Made by a program: the position numbers and the translations under genes. The notes beneath the pieces were generated by a model. It ran no database searches. It saw only the letters and a program-made list of their open reading frames with translations, and was not told the origin of the DNA. 64,000 nt of DNA from Clostridiales bacterium (GTDB taxonomy: Bacteria > Bacillota > Clostridia > Lachnospirales > WQUN01), in assembly GCA_031269465.1 (NCBI GenBank), contig JAISZB010000138.1, positions 1 through 64,000 of the forward strand, given 5' to 3'. Positions 1 to 8,329 of the stretch are shown piece by piece. Every line of letters starts with the position of its first letter. The stretch's first letter is position 1.

Positions 1-260
1 CAGCACAATCCTTCCGCTATAATCCCCTATTTCTAGGGCAGGCTGCCCTTCGCCAATGCTATTCCAAGGTTTTATATGCCTGGGGCACTGCCTCTTCCCC
101 TAGAGGACTGTTCAGCCGCAGGCTGTAGTGTCCGGAGCTGGAGCAAACGCTCCGGAGTACCTATATATTCTTGGACAGCGTAGCTTCTCGATGGAAGCTT
201 AGGCTAGTCAATCAGGGCTTATTGCTAAGCCCCTAGCTTTAGCTATGGGGTGATTGACAA
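1..260 (+). mobile_element. Probable right end of an IS200/IS605-type (TnpB) element, cut by the window edge
   Basis: No intact gene is visible here. The end of the stretch has the look of an IS605/IS1341 right end. An outer inverted pair GTCAATCA (207-214) and TGATTGAC (251-258) encloses a CCCCTAGCT/AGCTA-GGGG hairpin (230-250), which overlaps an alternative GGGCTTA/TAAGCCC hairpin (215-232). Upstream lies another hairpin, CCGGAG..CTCCGG (about 143-166). In such elements this region overlaps the tnpB 3' end and encodes the omega (guide) RNA. Short peptides in several frames suggest that any tnpB end here is decayed or lies left of the window. The assignment rests on resemblance of the terminal hairpin only. 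Confidence 0.4.
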
Positions 261-429
261 GTCACGCCTCTACTTGAAATAAGGGCAAAGGCGCATGCTT
301 TCACTCCTGCTTGCCAAGATGCCTTTGCCTAGCAGCTCCCCTTTCTAGAAATTTACGCCATTTCGCTCCTGTATTTCCTCAAAAGCCAGCGTTTTTAAGC
401 AATTGCTTTTCATCACGCATTTCCTCATA
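261..429. other. Short unassigned gap downstream of the ABC ATPase gene
   Basis: The 169 bases between the IS-like end and the ABC ATPase stop contain no convincing gene. Permease genes would be expected here in a complete nucleoside-uptake operon. No clear terminator hairpin was found. Confidence 0.5.
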
Positions 430-1995
430 TCAAGAATTCGGGAGAATCGGCATGCGCTCCGGTTCCGAAGCGCTTGGGAAATCTCGCTTGGAGCCTGCCA
501 TATAGAGGCCCAGCTCCTGATATGTGACGTTTTTCGGATTTACATCCGCCACCAGCTGGCCTTCGTATATCACAAGTATCCTGTCGCTGACGCTCATCAC
601 TTCATCCAGCTCCAGTGAAACAAGAAGGACGGCTTTGCGTTGATCCCTGACATTGACCAGCTGGCTGTGGATGTACTCAATTGCGCCTACATCCAAACCC
701 CTGGTCGGCTGAACCGCAATCAGAAATTTAGGATCCCTGTCTATCTCCCTTGCGATTATAGCTTTTTGCTGATTGCCTCCAGACATGCCCCTTGTGACTG
801 TTTTAGGCCCTTGCCCGCTTCGTATGTCAAACTTGTCAATGAGCCTGTCCGCATAGCTGTAGACGCTGTCATAGTCCAAGAATCCGCCGTGCTGAAACTT
901 GGTTTTGAAGTAGCTTTGCAATACCAGGTTGTATGCGAGGTTATACTCCAGAACCAAGCCATGCCTGTGCCTGTCCTCCGGTATATGCGCCATGCCGTGC
1001 TTATCTCTTCCCCTTATGTTTTCATGGGTTATATCGGCTCCATTTACAGTCATCTTGCCCGCGTCCGGAGGCACAAGCCCCGTCAGCGCATACACCAGCT
1101 CGCTCTGGCCGTTTCCGTCAATGCCGGCTATGCAGACTATCTCCCCCTCATGCACGGAGAAAGATACATTGTTTACGATATTTTTGCCTGAAGTCCTGCT
1201 TTTTACAGTAAGTCCCGAAGCCTCAAAGATGACTTTTCCCGGCCTGCTCTCTTCCTTTTGGACATTCAAGCTGACTTTCCTGCCGACCATCATCTCAGAA
1301 AGCTCTTCCTTGGAAGTAGTTGAAACATCTACGGTGCCTATGTATTTTCCGCCCCTTAAAACCGTGCAGCGATCCGCTACCGCCTTTATCTCATTGAGCT
1401 TATGCGTTATAAACAGAATGGATTTTCCCTCTGCGGCAAGCCCCTTCATGATGTTCATCAGTTCGCTGATCTCCTGGGGAATCAAAACCGCTGTTGGCTC
1501 GTCGAAAATGAGGATTTCATTGTCGCGGTAGAGCATCTTAAGTATCTCGGTGCGTTGCTGCATTCCGACTGTTATATCCGCTATATAGGAATCGGGTTCT
1601 ATGTCCAACCCATATTTCTTGGATAGCTCCATAACATGCTTGCGCGCATCGTCCATCTTCAAAATCCCGTGCTTTGTGGTTTCAACCCCTAGGATTATAT
1701 TTTCCAGGACTGTAAAATTGTGAACTAGCTTGAAATGCTGATGAACCATGCCGATTCCAAGCTTCGTCGCGTCACTCGGGCTGTGGATTCCAACGGCGGC
1801 GCCGTTTTTCATTATAGTCCCTGAGTCAGGCTGATACATTCCGAAGAGTATGCTCATGAGCGTAGACTTGCCTGCTCCGTTTTCTCCCAGCAAAGCATGG
1901 ATCTCGCCCTTTTTGAGTTGCAGGGTTATGTTGTCGTTGGCTATGACTCCGGGGAATTTTTTTGTAATGCCTTTCATTTCAATTATGTATTCCAT
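430..1995 (-). CDS. ABC transporter ATP-binding protein, duplicated, sugar/nucleoside (BMP-linked) type
   Basis: A 521-residue protein with two fused ATPase domains. It should energise uptake of nucleosides or similar ligands with the BMP lipoprotein encoded just upstream. The first domain has a clean Walker A (GENGAGKS, residues 37-44), the signature variant VGMQQR (143-148) and Walker B ILIFDEPTA (161-169). The second has the degenerate P-loop GIDGNGQSEL and a signature SGGNQQK, as is usual for the RbsA/YufO (NupO) class. The start is ATG with GGGG 7 nt upstream. The two permease genes that normally follow are not in the window: after the stop come about 170 unassigned bases and then the IS-like right end. 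A palindromic repeat separates it from bmpA, so co-transcription is likely but not certain. Confidence 0.92.
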   Translation of the reverse strand: MEYIIEMKGITKKFPGVIANDNITLQLKKGEIHALLGENGAGKSTLMSILFGMYQPDSGTIMKNGAAVGIHSPSDATKLGIGMVHQHFKLVHNFTVLENIILGVETTKHGILKMDDARKHVMELSKKYGLDIEPDSYIADITVGMQQRTEILKMLYRDNEILIFDEPTAVLIPQEISELMNIMKGLAAEGKSILFITHKLNEIKAVADRCTVLRGGKYIGTVDVSTTSKEELSEMMVGRKVSLNVQKEESRPGKVIFEASGLTVKSRTSGKNIVNNVSFSVHEGEIVCIAGIDGNGQSELVYALTGLVPPDAGKMTVNGADITHENIRGRDKHGMAHIPEDRHRHGLVLEYNLAYNLVLQSYFKTKFQHGGFLDYDSVYSYADRLIDKFDIRSGQGPKTVTRGMSGGNQQKAIIAREIDRDPKFLIAVQPTRGLDVGAIEYIHSQLVNVRDQRKAVLLVSLELDEVMSVSDRILVIYEGQLVADVNPKNVTYQELGLYMAGSKRDFPSASEPERMPILPNS

Positions 1996-2114
1996 TTATT
2001 AACCCCGACCTTCTAAAAAAAAGGGAACATTTGCACTTAGCAGACGTTCCCTCTCAAGCGTTTTGCCAATGTGGAGCGCACGCCAAATTACGCGGGCATT
2101 ATCCTTTTCATCAA

Positions 2115-2244
2115 TACCTATTTTCATTCAATGTTCCTTTTTTGTAGCTTGATTATCCACCAAGTGGTGTGAAATGCCGATATCAATCGCACTCGCTGTT
2201 TAATCAAGCTAAAAAAGGCAGCTTTCTATGAAAATCAGTGTATA
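2115..2244 (-). repeat. Interspersed palindromic repeat, TTTTCAT-end type
   Basis: An imperfect palindrome with arms TATTTTCATTCAATG and CTATGAAAATCAGTGTATA around the common core (AGCTTGATTATCC ... CACTCGCTG ... AATCAAGCT). It lies inside the transport operon, between bmpA and the ATPase gene, so it would be transcribed as a long hairpin. Confidence 0.8.
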
Positions 2245-2250
2245 GAACCG

Positions 2251-3375
2251 CTATTTGATCTCGTTCACTACGGCAATAGCAACGGGAACATTCGCAATTT
2301 CTACAGTCGCGCCGGTTGCGTCTACGTCTCTGACGATATCAACGGACTTGCTTACGAGCTTTGCGTATATGGCATCATAATCCGCCAAAGTGAATTTCTC
2401 GAACTTCGCAGTGTCCATCGCAAGGCCCACGCCGCTGTTTTCAGCCGCGAAGACAAGATCCTGCCCGCCAGCGAAGCTTCCGTCGTAGAAGCCTTTCACG
2501 CAGTCGTACACGGATGATCTTAGGCCTTTAAGCGCTGATGTAACGACTGTGGGCGATTCGGAAGACTGATCGACGTCAACTCCGATGACTTTCTTCCCCG
2601 CCTGCTCAGCCGCCGCCATAACGGAGTTTCCTACAGCTCCGCCCGCGGCGAAGATGATCTCCGTTCCGGCGTTATACCATGACGCAGCCATAGCCTGAGC
2701 TTCCGGACTTGCAACGAAAGCTCCTGTATAGTGGTACTGGATGGATACGCTGCCTGCGGCAAGCGAAAGCTCCTTCGCCGCATAATCAGCGCCTTGTATG
2801 AATCCGTATCCGTAGCGCATCACTGCTGGGACTGCCATTCCGCCCATGTATCCAAGCTGGGTATGCCCGTCTTTAACAGCGGCGTATCCCGCAAGGAATC
2901 CGGCCTCTTCCTCGGCGTATGTAACGCCTACGGTCTTCGGGCCTGTTTTGTATTCCGAGTAGTCCGCGCTATGCGGGCTCCCGTCTATAAGGACGAAAGC
3001 TACATCAGGATAGGTGTCCTGAGCGATGAATACAGGCGTCTCGAACAGGAAACCGGGTGTGATTATGAGCTTGGCGCCGCCTTTTACAGCCAGTTCTATG
3101 GTATTTAGGTACGAATCGTCAGACTGCTCCGATGGCTGGTAGTACTTGTGGGGAATATTGTTTTCCTCCGCATACTGAGCCATGCCTTCCCAAGCGCCTT
3201 GATTGAATGATTTGTCGTCTATTGTGCCGAGATCGGTCACAAGAGCCAGTTCATAAGTTTCAGTTTCATTTGCGGGGGCGTTTGCGCCTTCCGTTGACGC
3301 CGCCGACTGTCCTGAGCAGGAAGCAAGGCTAAAAATCAAAGCGGCGGCCAAGCCCAGCGAAAGAAACTTCTTCAT
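2251..3375 (-). CDS. BMP family lipoprotein, nucleoside/purine-binding component of an ABC transporter
   Basis: A 374-residue extracellular substrate-binding lipoprotein of the BmpA/PnrA-like family. The signal peptide MKKFLSLGLAAALIFSLASC ends in a lipobox (LASC). The mature part shows family blocks such as LVTDLGTIDDKSFNQ, GFLAGYAA and GVDVDQS. The start is the ATG at 3375 with GGAGGG 5 nt upstream; the frame is open 18 codons further but without a better site. The neighbours deoC, cdd and the ABC ATPase point to nucleosides or deoxynucleosides as ligand. An interspersed palindrome lies just upstream and another just downstream. Confidence 0.92.
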   Translation of the reverse strand: MKKFLSLGLAAALIFSLASCSGQSAASTEGANAPANETETYELALVTDLGTIDDKSFNQGAWEGMAQYAEENNIPHKYYQPSEQSDDSYLNTIELAVKGGAKLIITPGFLFETPVFIAQDTYPDVAFVLIDGSPHSADYSEYKTGPKTVGVTYAEEEAGFLAGYAAVKDGHTQLGYMGGMAVPAVMRYGYGFIQGADYAAKELSLAAGSVSIQYHYTGAFVASPEAQAMAASWYNAGTEIIFAAGGAVGNSVMAAAEQAGKKVIGVDVDQSSESPTVVTSALKGLRSSVYDCVKGFYDGSFAGGQDLVFAAENSGVGLAMDTAKFEKFTLADYDAIYAKLVSKSVDIVRDVDATGATVEIANVPVAIAVVNEIK

Positions 3376-3456
3376 AGAATCCCTCCATTTTTGGGAGCTA
3401 AAGCTCCAATTGCCGCGACAGCTGAACAAATGCGCATAGATTTTTCGATTTTGAGC

Positions 3457-3555
3457 TATACTGATTTGCAGCCAAATATACCTGTTTTTGAGTTCGATTA
3501 TCCATAGAGACGCAGCATAATCAAGCTCAAAACAGAAACTTCAGATGCAAGTCAA
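3457..3555 (-). repeat. Interspersed palindromic repeat, TTTGCAG-end type
   Basis: Arms TATACTGATTTGCAG and GATGCAAGTCA flank a shortened core (GAGTTCGATTATCC ... ATAATCAAGCTC). It is located between cdd and bmpA, upstream of the bmpA start. Confidence 0.65.
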
Positions 3556-3755
3556 ATAAACTGCGCATAAGTATAGTCTGAGGCGAATGCGCGCCAATAA
3601 GCGTTTTAAGTCCTGAAAGAGCTTGTCCCTTGCCTCGAAAGCTCGGAAAAGCGCAGACATAGTTCTTTAGGCGGCAAATCCAGCGCTTGATTGCGTAGTC
3701 CGCATGATAGAGCTGCGGCCATTGCACATTTATTATACAATAAAAAGCGAAAAAA

Positions 3756-4157
3756 TCAAAGACAGTTTGGGCCAAAACCGAAAGGTAAAATATCTTTCAA
3801 AAGATATATTTGGTATTTATCGACTGAGGAGGCAACAATGACTATAAATCTGCCAGGATCGCAAAATTCCATCATAACCTGCCTGCACACCCCGCAAGGG
3901 TATGCCAGCCCCGGCTCTCCGGCCCATCCAGAAACGGCTATGGCGACGAAATCAGCCTCCCCTTCCGAGACGGCTTTGAAGAAGGCTGTCCTCTCCGCGC
4001 AATTTGTTGGAGAGTAAGCCGCATTTTCTATGTTGCAGCCCGTATAGATCTTCCCGTTTCCGCACAAAAGAGCGGCCCCCACTTTAAACCCCGAGTAAGG
4101 AGAATAAGACATTTCCCTTGCCGCAATGGCTTTTTGAATAAGCTCAACGTTGTCCAT
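3756..4157 (-). CDS. cdd: Cytidine deaminase
   Basis: A 133-residue homotetramer-type cytidine deaminase that converts (deoxy)cytidine to (deoxy)uridine in nucleoside salvage. The zinc-site motifs are clear: CNIENAAYSPTNCAERTAF (Cys and the catalytic Glu) and PCGVCRQ (two Cys). An upstream in-frame TTG exists, but the ATG at 4157 is preceded by GGAGGAG and begins the conserved region, so it is preferred. The gene lies 85 bp downstream of deoC on the same strand and probably shares its transcript. Confidence 0.95.
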   Translation of the reverse strand: MDNVELIQKAIAAREMSYSPYSGFKVGAALLCGNGKIYTGCNIENAAYSPTNCAERTAFFKAVSEGEADFVAIAVSGWAGEPGLAYPCGVCRQVMMEFCDPGRFIVIVASSVDKYQIYLLKDILPFGFGPNCL

Positions 4158-4177
4158 GCACTCCTCCAAGCTTTTTT

Positions 4178-4245
4178 AACCGCCGTGCGGGCGCGGCCAT
4201 AACCGCCGTGCGGGCGCGGCCATCCCGCCGTGCGGGCGCGGCTAT
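4178..4245. repeat. Three tandem copies of a 22-23 bp GC-rich unit between deoC and cdd
   Basis: The unit CGCCGTGCGGGCGCGGC occurs three times in a row (4178-4200, 4201-4223, 4224-4245). The last copy overlaps the deoC stop codon. Read on the minus strand each unit can form a small GCCG/CGGC hairpin. The block is much more GC-rich than its surroundings and lies immediately upstream of the cdd ribosome binding site. Confidence 0.85.
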
Positions 4246-4886
4246 CCCAGAATCTTAATCGCCTGGCTTGTCCCAATCCGCTCGCATCCCGCTTCGAGAT
4301 ACGCCTCAATGTCCTTTTTAGTCCGTATGCCGCCGGCGGCTTTTATCTTTACATTCTTTCCAATATGCTTTTTAAAGAGGATTATATCCTCAATCCGCGC
4401 CCCGCCGGAGCCAAAGCCCGTTGATGTCTTGATGTAGTCCGCCCCGGCGTCAGTCACGGCTTTGCACATGGCAATCTTCTCATCTTCGCTCAGATAGCAA
4501 GCTTCTATAATAACCTTTATAAGCTTGCTCCCGGCAGCCTTTTTGCACTCGCTTATCTCTTGAGCCGCATACTCAAGCATCTTGCTCTTTAGCGCCCCAA
4601 TGCTCACCACCACATCCAGCTCGGAAGCGCCGTCCTTTACAGCCCGCTCAATTTCCGCAGCCTTTATCCCCGGCGCATTATAGCCTAAGGGAAAACCTAT
4701 TACTGTGCATATATTCAGAGGCCCTCCGAATATATCTTTCATAGGCTTTACAAAAAGAGGAGGCAAGCATACAGACGCCATACTATACTCTAAAGCCTCT
4801 TCGCAGAGTTTTTCTACTTCCTCCATAGAAGCTGCAGCTTTTAGTATTGTATGATCTATATGAGGAAAAATGTCAACTGCTTCCAT
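4242..4886 (-). CDS. deoC: Deoxyribose-phosphate aldolase
   Basis: A 214-residue class I aldolase that splits 2-deoxyribose-5-phosphate to glyceraldehyde-3-phosphate and acetaldehyde in deoxynucleoside catabolism. The family signatures are present: IDHTILKA at the N terminus, the ELDVVVSIGAL stretch, the Schiff-base lysine in DYIKTSTGF and the second lysine in KIKAAGGIRT. The start is ATG with AAGGAG 7 nt upstream. It is first in the order deoC-cdd-bmpA-ABC ATPase, consistent with a deoxynucleoside uptake and degradation operon. The length is normal for the family. Confidence 0.96.
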   Translation of the reverse strand: MEAVDIFPHIDHTILKAAASMEEVEKLCEEALEYSMASVCLPPLFVKPMKDIFGGPLNICTVIGFPLGYNAPGIKAAEIERAVKDGASELDVVVSIGALKSKMLEYAAQEISECKKAAGSKLIKVIIEACYLSEDEKIAMCKAVTDAGADYIKTSTGFGSGGARIEDIILFKKHIGKNVKIKAAGGIRTKKDIEAYLEAGCERIGTSQAIKILG

Positions 4887-5248
4887 TTAAACACTCCTTT
4901 AGCTTTTACTGTGCAAAGAGCCAGCTGATTTCTGAGCTTTCTCATTTGCCGATGAGCACATGAAAGCTCCGAAGCTGCGTTTGGCTGCGAAGCGGATATC
5001 TATACCGCTTCACGCTATATCACTCCAAAACAGAAGCTCTTAGAGATAGCCCGCAGGCTTTAAACGCCGCCTTCATGCGATTAATGATAGCGTCTAAACG
5101 GCTTGTTGTCAATGGCTGATAAAGCTTTGACTTATGCGGTTTATGCTGACGGTCTGTCAAATGAGCAGATTTCAAAGCATTAGCCTTTGACGCAACGCGT
5201 TATCAGTCGCGAATTCGGAACTTGCAGATCCGTACAGCAGGCTTATAT
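4887..5248. other. Intergenic stretch upstream of deoC
   Basis: No gene, riboswitch or clear promoter was recognised. A weak, decayed relic of the interspersed palindrome may lie around 4958-5040 (ATGAAAGCTCC ... ACTCCAAAACAGAAGCTC). The deoC promoter should be in this interval. Confidence 0.4.
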
Positions 5249-5296
5249 ATGAAAAGGAGAAGCGGAGGCTTTGAGCCTTCGCTTCTCCTTTTCATC
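5249..5296 (-). terminator. Probable intrinsic terminator after the small exported protein gene
   Basis: A long inverted repeat, GAAAAGGAGAAGCG-AGGCT / AGCC-TCGCTTCTCCTTTTC with a short TTG loop, begins at the stop codon. The tail on the minus strand is CCTTTTCATAT, only moderately U-rich. Confidence 0.6.
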
Positions 5297-5762
5297 AATC
5301 ATTCTCCTTGTGCTTTTTTTGCAGGGCTTCTTTTATCGAATCAGACTCAGCTTGAGTAATGATTCCTTCATTTACCATCTCAGTCCAAATGCCTACTCTA
5401 GGAGTCTTTTTCTTGCTTTCGAAAAAAGCGTCTCTATCTTCAGGACTCATTTCCTTTATTTTCTCTTTTTCAGCCAAGCGCTTTTCATGCCGTTCCTCAA
5501 GGTATTTATTTATCTTTTCAGCAGTTTCTTTAGAAATGACGCCTTCATCAGCCAATTCGCTGAAATCTGGCTTTTGCCTGTCAGCTTTCTTCTTGAAGCC
5601 GAATCCTTTTTTCTCTTTTTCGCTTTTCGAACTCCTTTTAATCTCAGCGTTCGATTCCTTGCCGCATCTCAGTTCAGAAGCCAACGCTTCGGATGGAACC
5701 GACAATGCTACGGCTATGGCCGCCATGACAAGAAGAGCCGGTTTTTTAATGATCTGGAACAA
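5295..5762 (-). CDS. Small exported charged protein with two related helical motifs, unknown function
   Basis: About 155 residues. The best start is the TTG at 5762, with AAAAAGGAG 10 nt upstream. It gives a typical signal peptide (MFQIIKKPALLVMAAIAVAL ... ALA). An upstream ATG at 5828 is open but would place about 20 basic residues before the signal. The mature part is lysine/glutamate-rich. It holds two similar segments, FSELADEGVISKETAEKINK and WTEMVNEGIITQAESDSIKE, each a loop-helix of the kind seen in small secreted clostridial proteins such as DUF2680; that family link is tentative. The gene stands alone with its own terminator. Confidence 0.7.
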   Translation of the reverse strand: MFQIIKKPALLVMAAIAVALSVPSEALASELRCGKESNAEIKRSSKSEKEKKGFGFKKKADRQKPDFSELADEGVISKETAEKINKYLEERHEKRLAEKEKIKEMSPEDRDAFFESKKKTPRVGIWTEMVNEGIITQAESDSIKEALQKKHKEND

Positions 5763-5930
5763 ATGAAGCCATCTCCTTTTTCTTTGGTTTTTTTGCGCAG
5801 GATGAATTAGCTTTCTTCCTTGCGCCATTATTGATTGACGATGTTAGTATGGATTTATTTTGCGATTCTTATAGGTAAAATATGTGAGAAAATGATGAAT
5901 TATACGTTTTATATTAAAGAGAACCTTAGC

Positions 5931-6063
5931 TATACTGCTTTTCATATAAAATTACTTTTTAGAGCTTGATAATACAGCGAGTGCAAAATGCCGATATCGG
6001 CATTTCGCACCATTCAATGGTTAATCAAGCTCCAAAAAGGTACATTTGATGAAAAGCGGAATA
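5931..6063 (+). repeat. Interspersed palindromic repeat, CTTTTCAT-end type
   Basis: A near-complete copy. The left end is TATACTGCTTTTCAT and the right end ATGAAAAGCGGAATA. The centre is ATGCCGATATCGGCAT, flanked by AGCTTGATAATACAGCGAG and CAATGGTTAATCAAGCTCC. The rest of 5829-6280 shows no gene. Confidence 0.88.
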
Positions 6064-6280
6064 AAGCAAAATCCTCAGCTTAGGCGAGGATTAGACCTAT
6101 TCAATCAAAAGCGACGTTTTTGAGGCTGCATTATGCGATGAAGAGTTGAATATTAAGAACAGAAATTCGAAGCTTTCCAAGCATCCTTATTGCAACCATA
6201 TTCACGCTGATTTGAAAATGAAACATACAAGATGCATAAAGCTGCAAATCCGTGTATTATATAGGGCGTCCGCTCTTAGA

Positions 6281-6318
6281 AAAAGGCGGTGGGGATTGCA
6301 ATCCCACCGCCTTTTTTT
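6281..6318 (-). terminator. Intrinsic terminator of the SIMPL gene / sigma operon
   Basis: A 12-bp GC-rich stem (GGCGGTGGGATT/AATCCCACCGCC allowing one extra G) has A and T runs on both sides. It begins 1 nt after the stop of the SIMPL gene. It could work in both directions. Confidence 0.9.
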
Positions 6319-7038
6319 CTAATATTCAAAAACTGCCGTTATGTTGGCAGAAACTGCTAAATCTCCTGACTGAATAGGCACTGCTGCGGCTGCATCCTCT
6401 TGGAGCTTCATATTTGCGTTTCCGTATAGCACTGGCGTATAGCTGCCGCCGGATTCTTGGATCTCTACCGGCCTTCCTATCGTAACGCTCAAGGACTTTC
6501 CAATTGCGCCGGCTTTGGATATGGCGTTTTTAATGGCCAGATCCATTGCCTGCTCATAGTAGGCTGAAGAGTCGGCTATAGTAAATTGGATTCCGCCTCC
6601 GGAATTCGCTCCGGCGTCAACCGCCTTCTCCAACACCTCTCCCGTCTGCTCCAAATTCCTCACAGTTATCTTCAGGGTGTTTGAAACGGTGTATCCAGTT
6701 ATTCTATTGTCGTTTTGATAGTCAGTCTGAGGATAGATGTTGTATTCGACTGTCTGTATGTCCTTTTCGGCTATGCCCATATCCTTGATGGCAGCGATTA
6801 TCTTTTCCATCTGAGCCGTATTGGCGGTCTGAGCTAATTTAGGATCTGCGTTCTGATTGGTGCATCCGACATTTACATATGCTATGTCAGGCTTGGCATT
6901 TATGGAGCCGTAGCCTGTCACCGTAATCTTCCCGCTTCCTTCAGCAGCATCGACGCGGGTCAAGCCTGTCGCCCAGACAGCCGAAGCGCCTGCAGCGATC
7001 AGCGCAGCCACGCAGATAATTGGTTTTTTAAGTTTCAT
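6319..7038 (-). CDS. SIMPL (DUF541) domain protein, exported
   Basis: 239 residues. A signal peptide (KPIICVAALIAAGASAVWA) precedes a SIMPL domain with the family pattern ITVTGYGSINAKPDIAYVNVG and later ITGYTVSNTLKITVRN. Members are periplasmic or extracytoplasmic, form ring-like assemblies in some cases, and have no assigned enzymatic role. AAAGGA precedes the ATG. It is the last gene of a same-strand run after the sigma factor, anti-sigma and DUF4349 lipoprotein genes, with a terminator directly behind it. Membership in an envelope-stress regulon is an inference from this context. Upstream (7039-7254) only faint palindrome relics are seen. Confidence 0.88.
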   Translation of the reverse strand: MKLKKPIICVAALIAAGASAVWATGLTRVDAAEGSGKITVTGYGSINAKPDIAYVNVGCTNQNADPKLAQTANTAQMEKIIAAIKDMGIAEKDIQTVEYNIYPQTDYQNDNRITGYTVSNTLKITVRNLEQTGEVLEKAVDAGANSGGGIQFTIADSSAYYEQAMDLAIKNAISKAGAIGKSLSVTIGRPVEIQESGGSYTPVLYGNANMKLQEDAAAAVPIQSGDLAVSANITAVFEY

Positions 7039-7254
7039 GAAAAATCATCCTTTCAGAAGTTCAAATGCGCATTTATATGCTGTTTTGACGCACCTATTTT
7101 GTGGTTTGCACTTTCCATCGCGAATCAGCATGCTTATAGGCATTAATACTTAAGCGCGCGGTCAGCGCCTATTTTGAGCCAGGATTATTCACTTGCAAAT
7201 GCATGAACCCGCTTCAAAATCGAAGCTCTCAAATGCGCCTCAGAAACGCTGCGC

Positions 7255-8232
7255 CTAATTGCCCGCAGGCTTTTTGACGCGGCTCTTTTTCAATATCAAA
7301 ACCGCCACCGCACCCAAAATCGCTATGATGGCAAGAGGTATTGAGGCCCCCGCCAAAAACACGGCCAAATTCTCAAAAAACCTGGCCGTTTGCGCGGCTG
7401 ATCCTCTAAAGCTTTGGGCTGCGCGCTTTGCCAGGGTCTCGCGGCTGGTCACCGCTATCAAAAGCTCCTTTACTTCTTCGATATCTAAATATATGGTGGA
7501 GTATGAAGCCAGGCTGTCAATGTTCTTGAGCCTGCTCTCGTAAATTTCTATGTCCGCGTTTATAGCTCCGAGACGCTCTTCGAGATAGAGAATGTCCTCT
7601 ATATCCGTGGCGAGCTCCCTCATTTCTATGACGCGCTCCCTCTCTATATACTTGACATCCAGCCTGCCCTTCGCGTCATAGTACTGCCCGGTCATGTCGT
7701 CCGCACTCTCGTTGGAGCTTTGGAGCTGGCCCAAGGCCTCCACCCGCTTTTTAGCTTCGCTGAATCTTTCGCTTGGAACCCTGATTACGCCGCTATAGGT
7801 TCTCCTGGCATCCTCTCCATCGCCGTAGCTGTAAATAGAAGAGCTTTCGATGTACCCTCCGCAAGAGTTCGCTATTTCATCTAAATCCTCCATGCTTTCA
7901 TCGAAGGACTCAGTTCTCAATATTACATTTCCCGTTTTTACGATTTTCTCACCCTGATGCTTTGCGTCAGCGGCATGCGCGGACATATCCGCTTCAGGCG
8001 CGGACATATCCGCTTCAGGCGCTGGCATATTAGATTCACCCGCATAATCATACAGCGCCTTTTCCTCTTGCCAAGGCATCTCAACCGTGTCTTGCGCTTG
8101 GGAATACGCAACGCTTGAGGCGCCGTTTAACGACTCCTGCCTGGAAGCGGATGCGGAGCAGGCTGCTAGAGCCAGACTGGCTGCGGCTGCGAGAACAGCT
8201 GTTGAAACCGTGTTTAAATTTCTCATATTCAC
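7255..8232 (-). CDS. DUF4349 domain lipoprotein
   Basis: 325 residues. The N terminus is a lipoprotein signal (LAAAASLALAACSAS, lipobox LAAC). Residues about 60-85 carry three near-identical short repeats of the type PAPEADMSA. The DUF4349 region follows (VKTGNVILRTESF ... YSGVIRVPSERF) with a coiled coil (about 195-245), and a transmembrane segment ends the protein before a basic tail. It resembles the extracytoplasmic part of the anti-sigma factor encoded 98 bp upstream, so the two products may interact. The start is GTG at 8232 or ATG at 8226, both served by GGAGGT. Confidence 0.87.
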   Translation of the reverse strand: MNMRNLNTVSTAVLAAAASLALAACSASASRQESLNGASSVAYSQAQDTVEMPWQEEKALYDYAGESNMPAPEADMSAPEADMSAHAADAKHQGEKIVKTGNVILRTESFDESMEDLDEIANSCGGYIESSSIYSYGDGEDARRTYSGVIRVPSERFSEAKKRVEALGQLQSSNESADDMTGQYYDAKGRLDVKYIERERVIEMRELATDIEDILYLEERLGAINADIEIYESRLKNIDSLASYSTIYLDIEEVKELLIAVTSRETLAKRAAQSFRGSAAQTARFFENLAVFLAGASIPLAIIAILGAVAVLILKKSRVKKPAGN

Positions 8233-8242
8233 TGCAACCTCC

Positions 8243-8260
8243 GCCGCTTTTTAAAGCGGC
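8243..8260 (-). promoter_or_regulatory. Hairpin immediately upstream of the DUF4349 lipoprotein ribosome binding site
   Basis: A perfect 8-bp inverted repeat, GCCGCTTT/AAAGCGGC with a 2-nt centre, abuts the GGAGGT ribosome binding site in the gap after the anti-sigma gene. It could be an mRNA processing or stabilising element, or an attenuator. Confidence 0.5.
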
Positions 8261-8329
8261 TTCTCCTTTCCTATTTCTGATTATGGTTAAATGAGCTTAT
8301 CAGCGCAGATTCACGCGCATTTTAAAAAA

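Noticed and set aside
929-1531. 200-codon plus-strand ORF
   Set aside because: Antisense shadow of the ABC ATPase gene.
3527-3775. 82-codon minus-strand ORF between bmpA and cdd
   Set aside because: No ribosome site, overlaps the cdd 3' end and a repeat copy.
4887-5248. Purine or other riboswitch upstream of deoC
   Set aside because: No conserved riboswitch core could be recognised in either strand.
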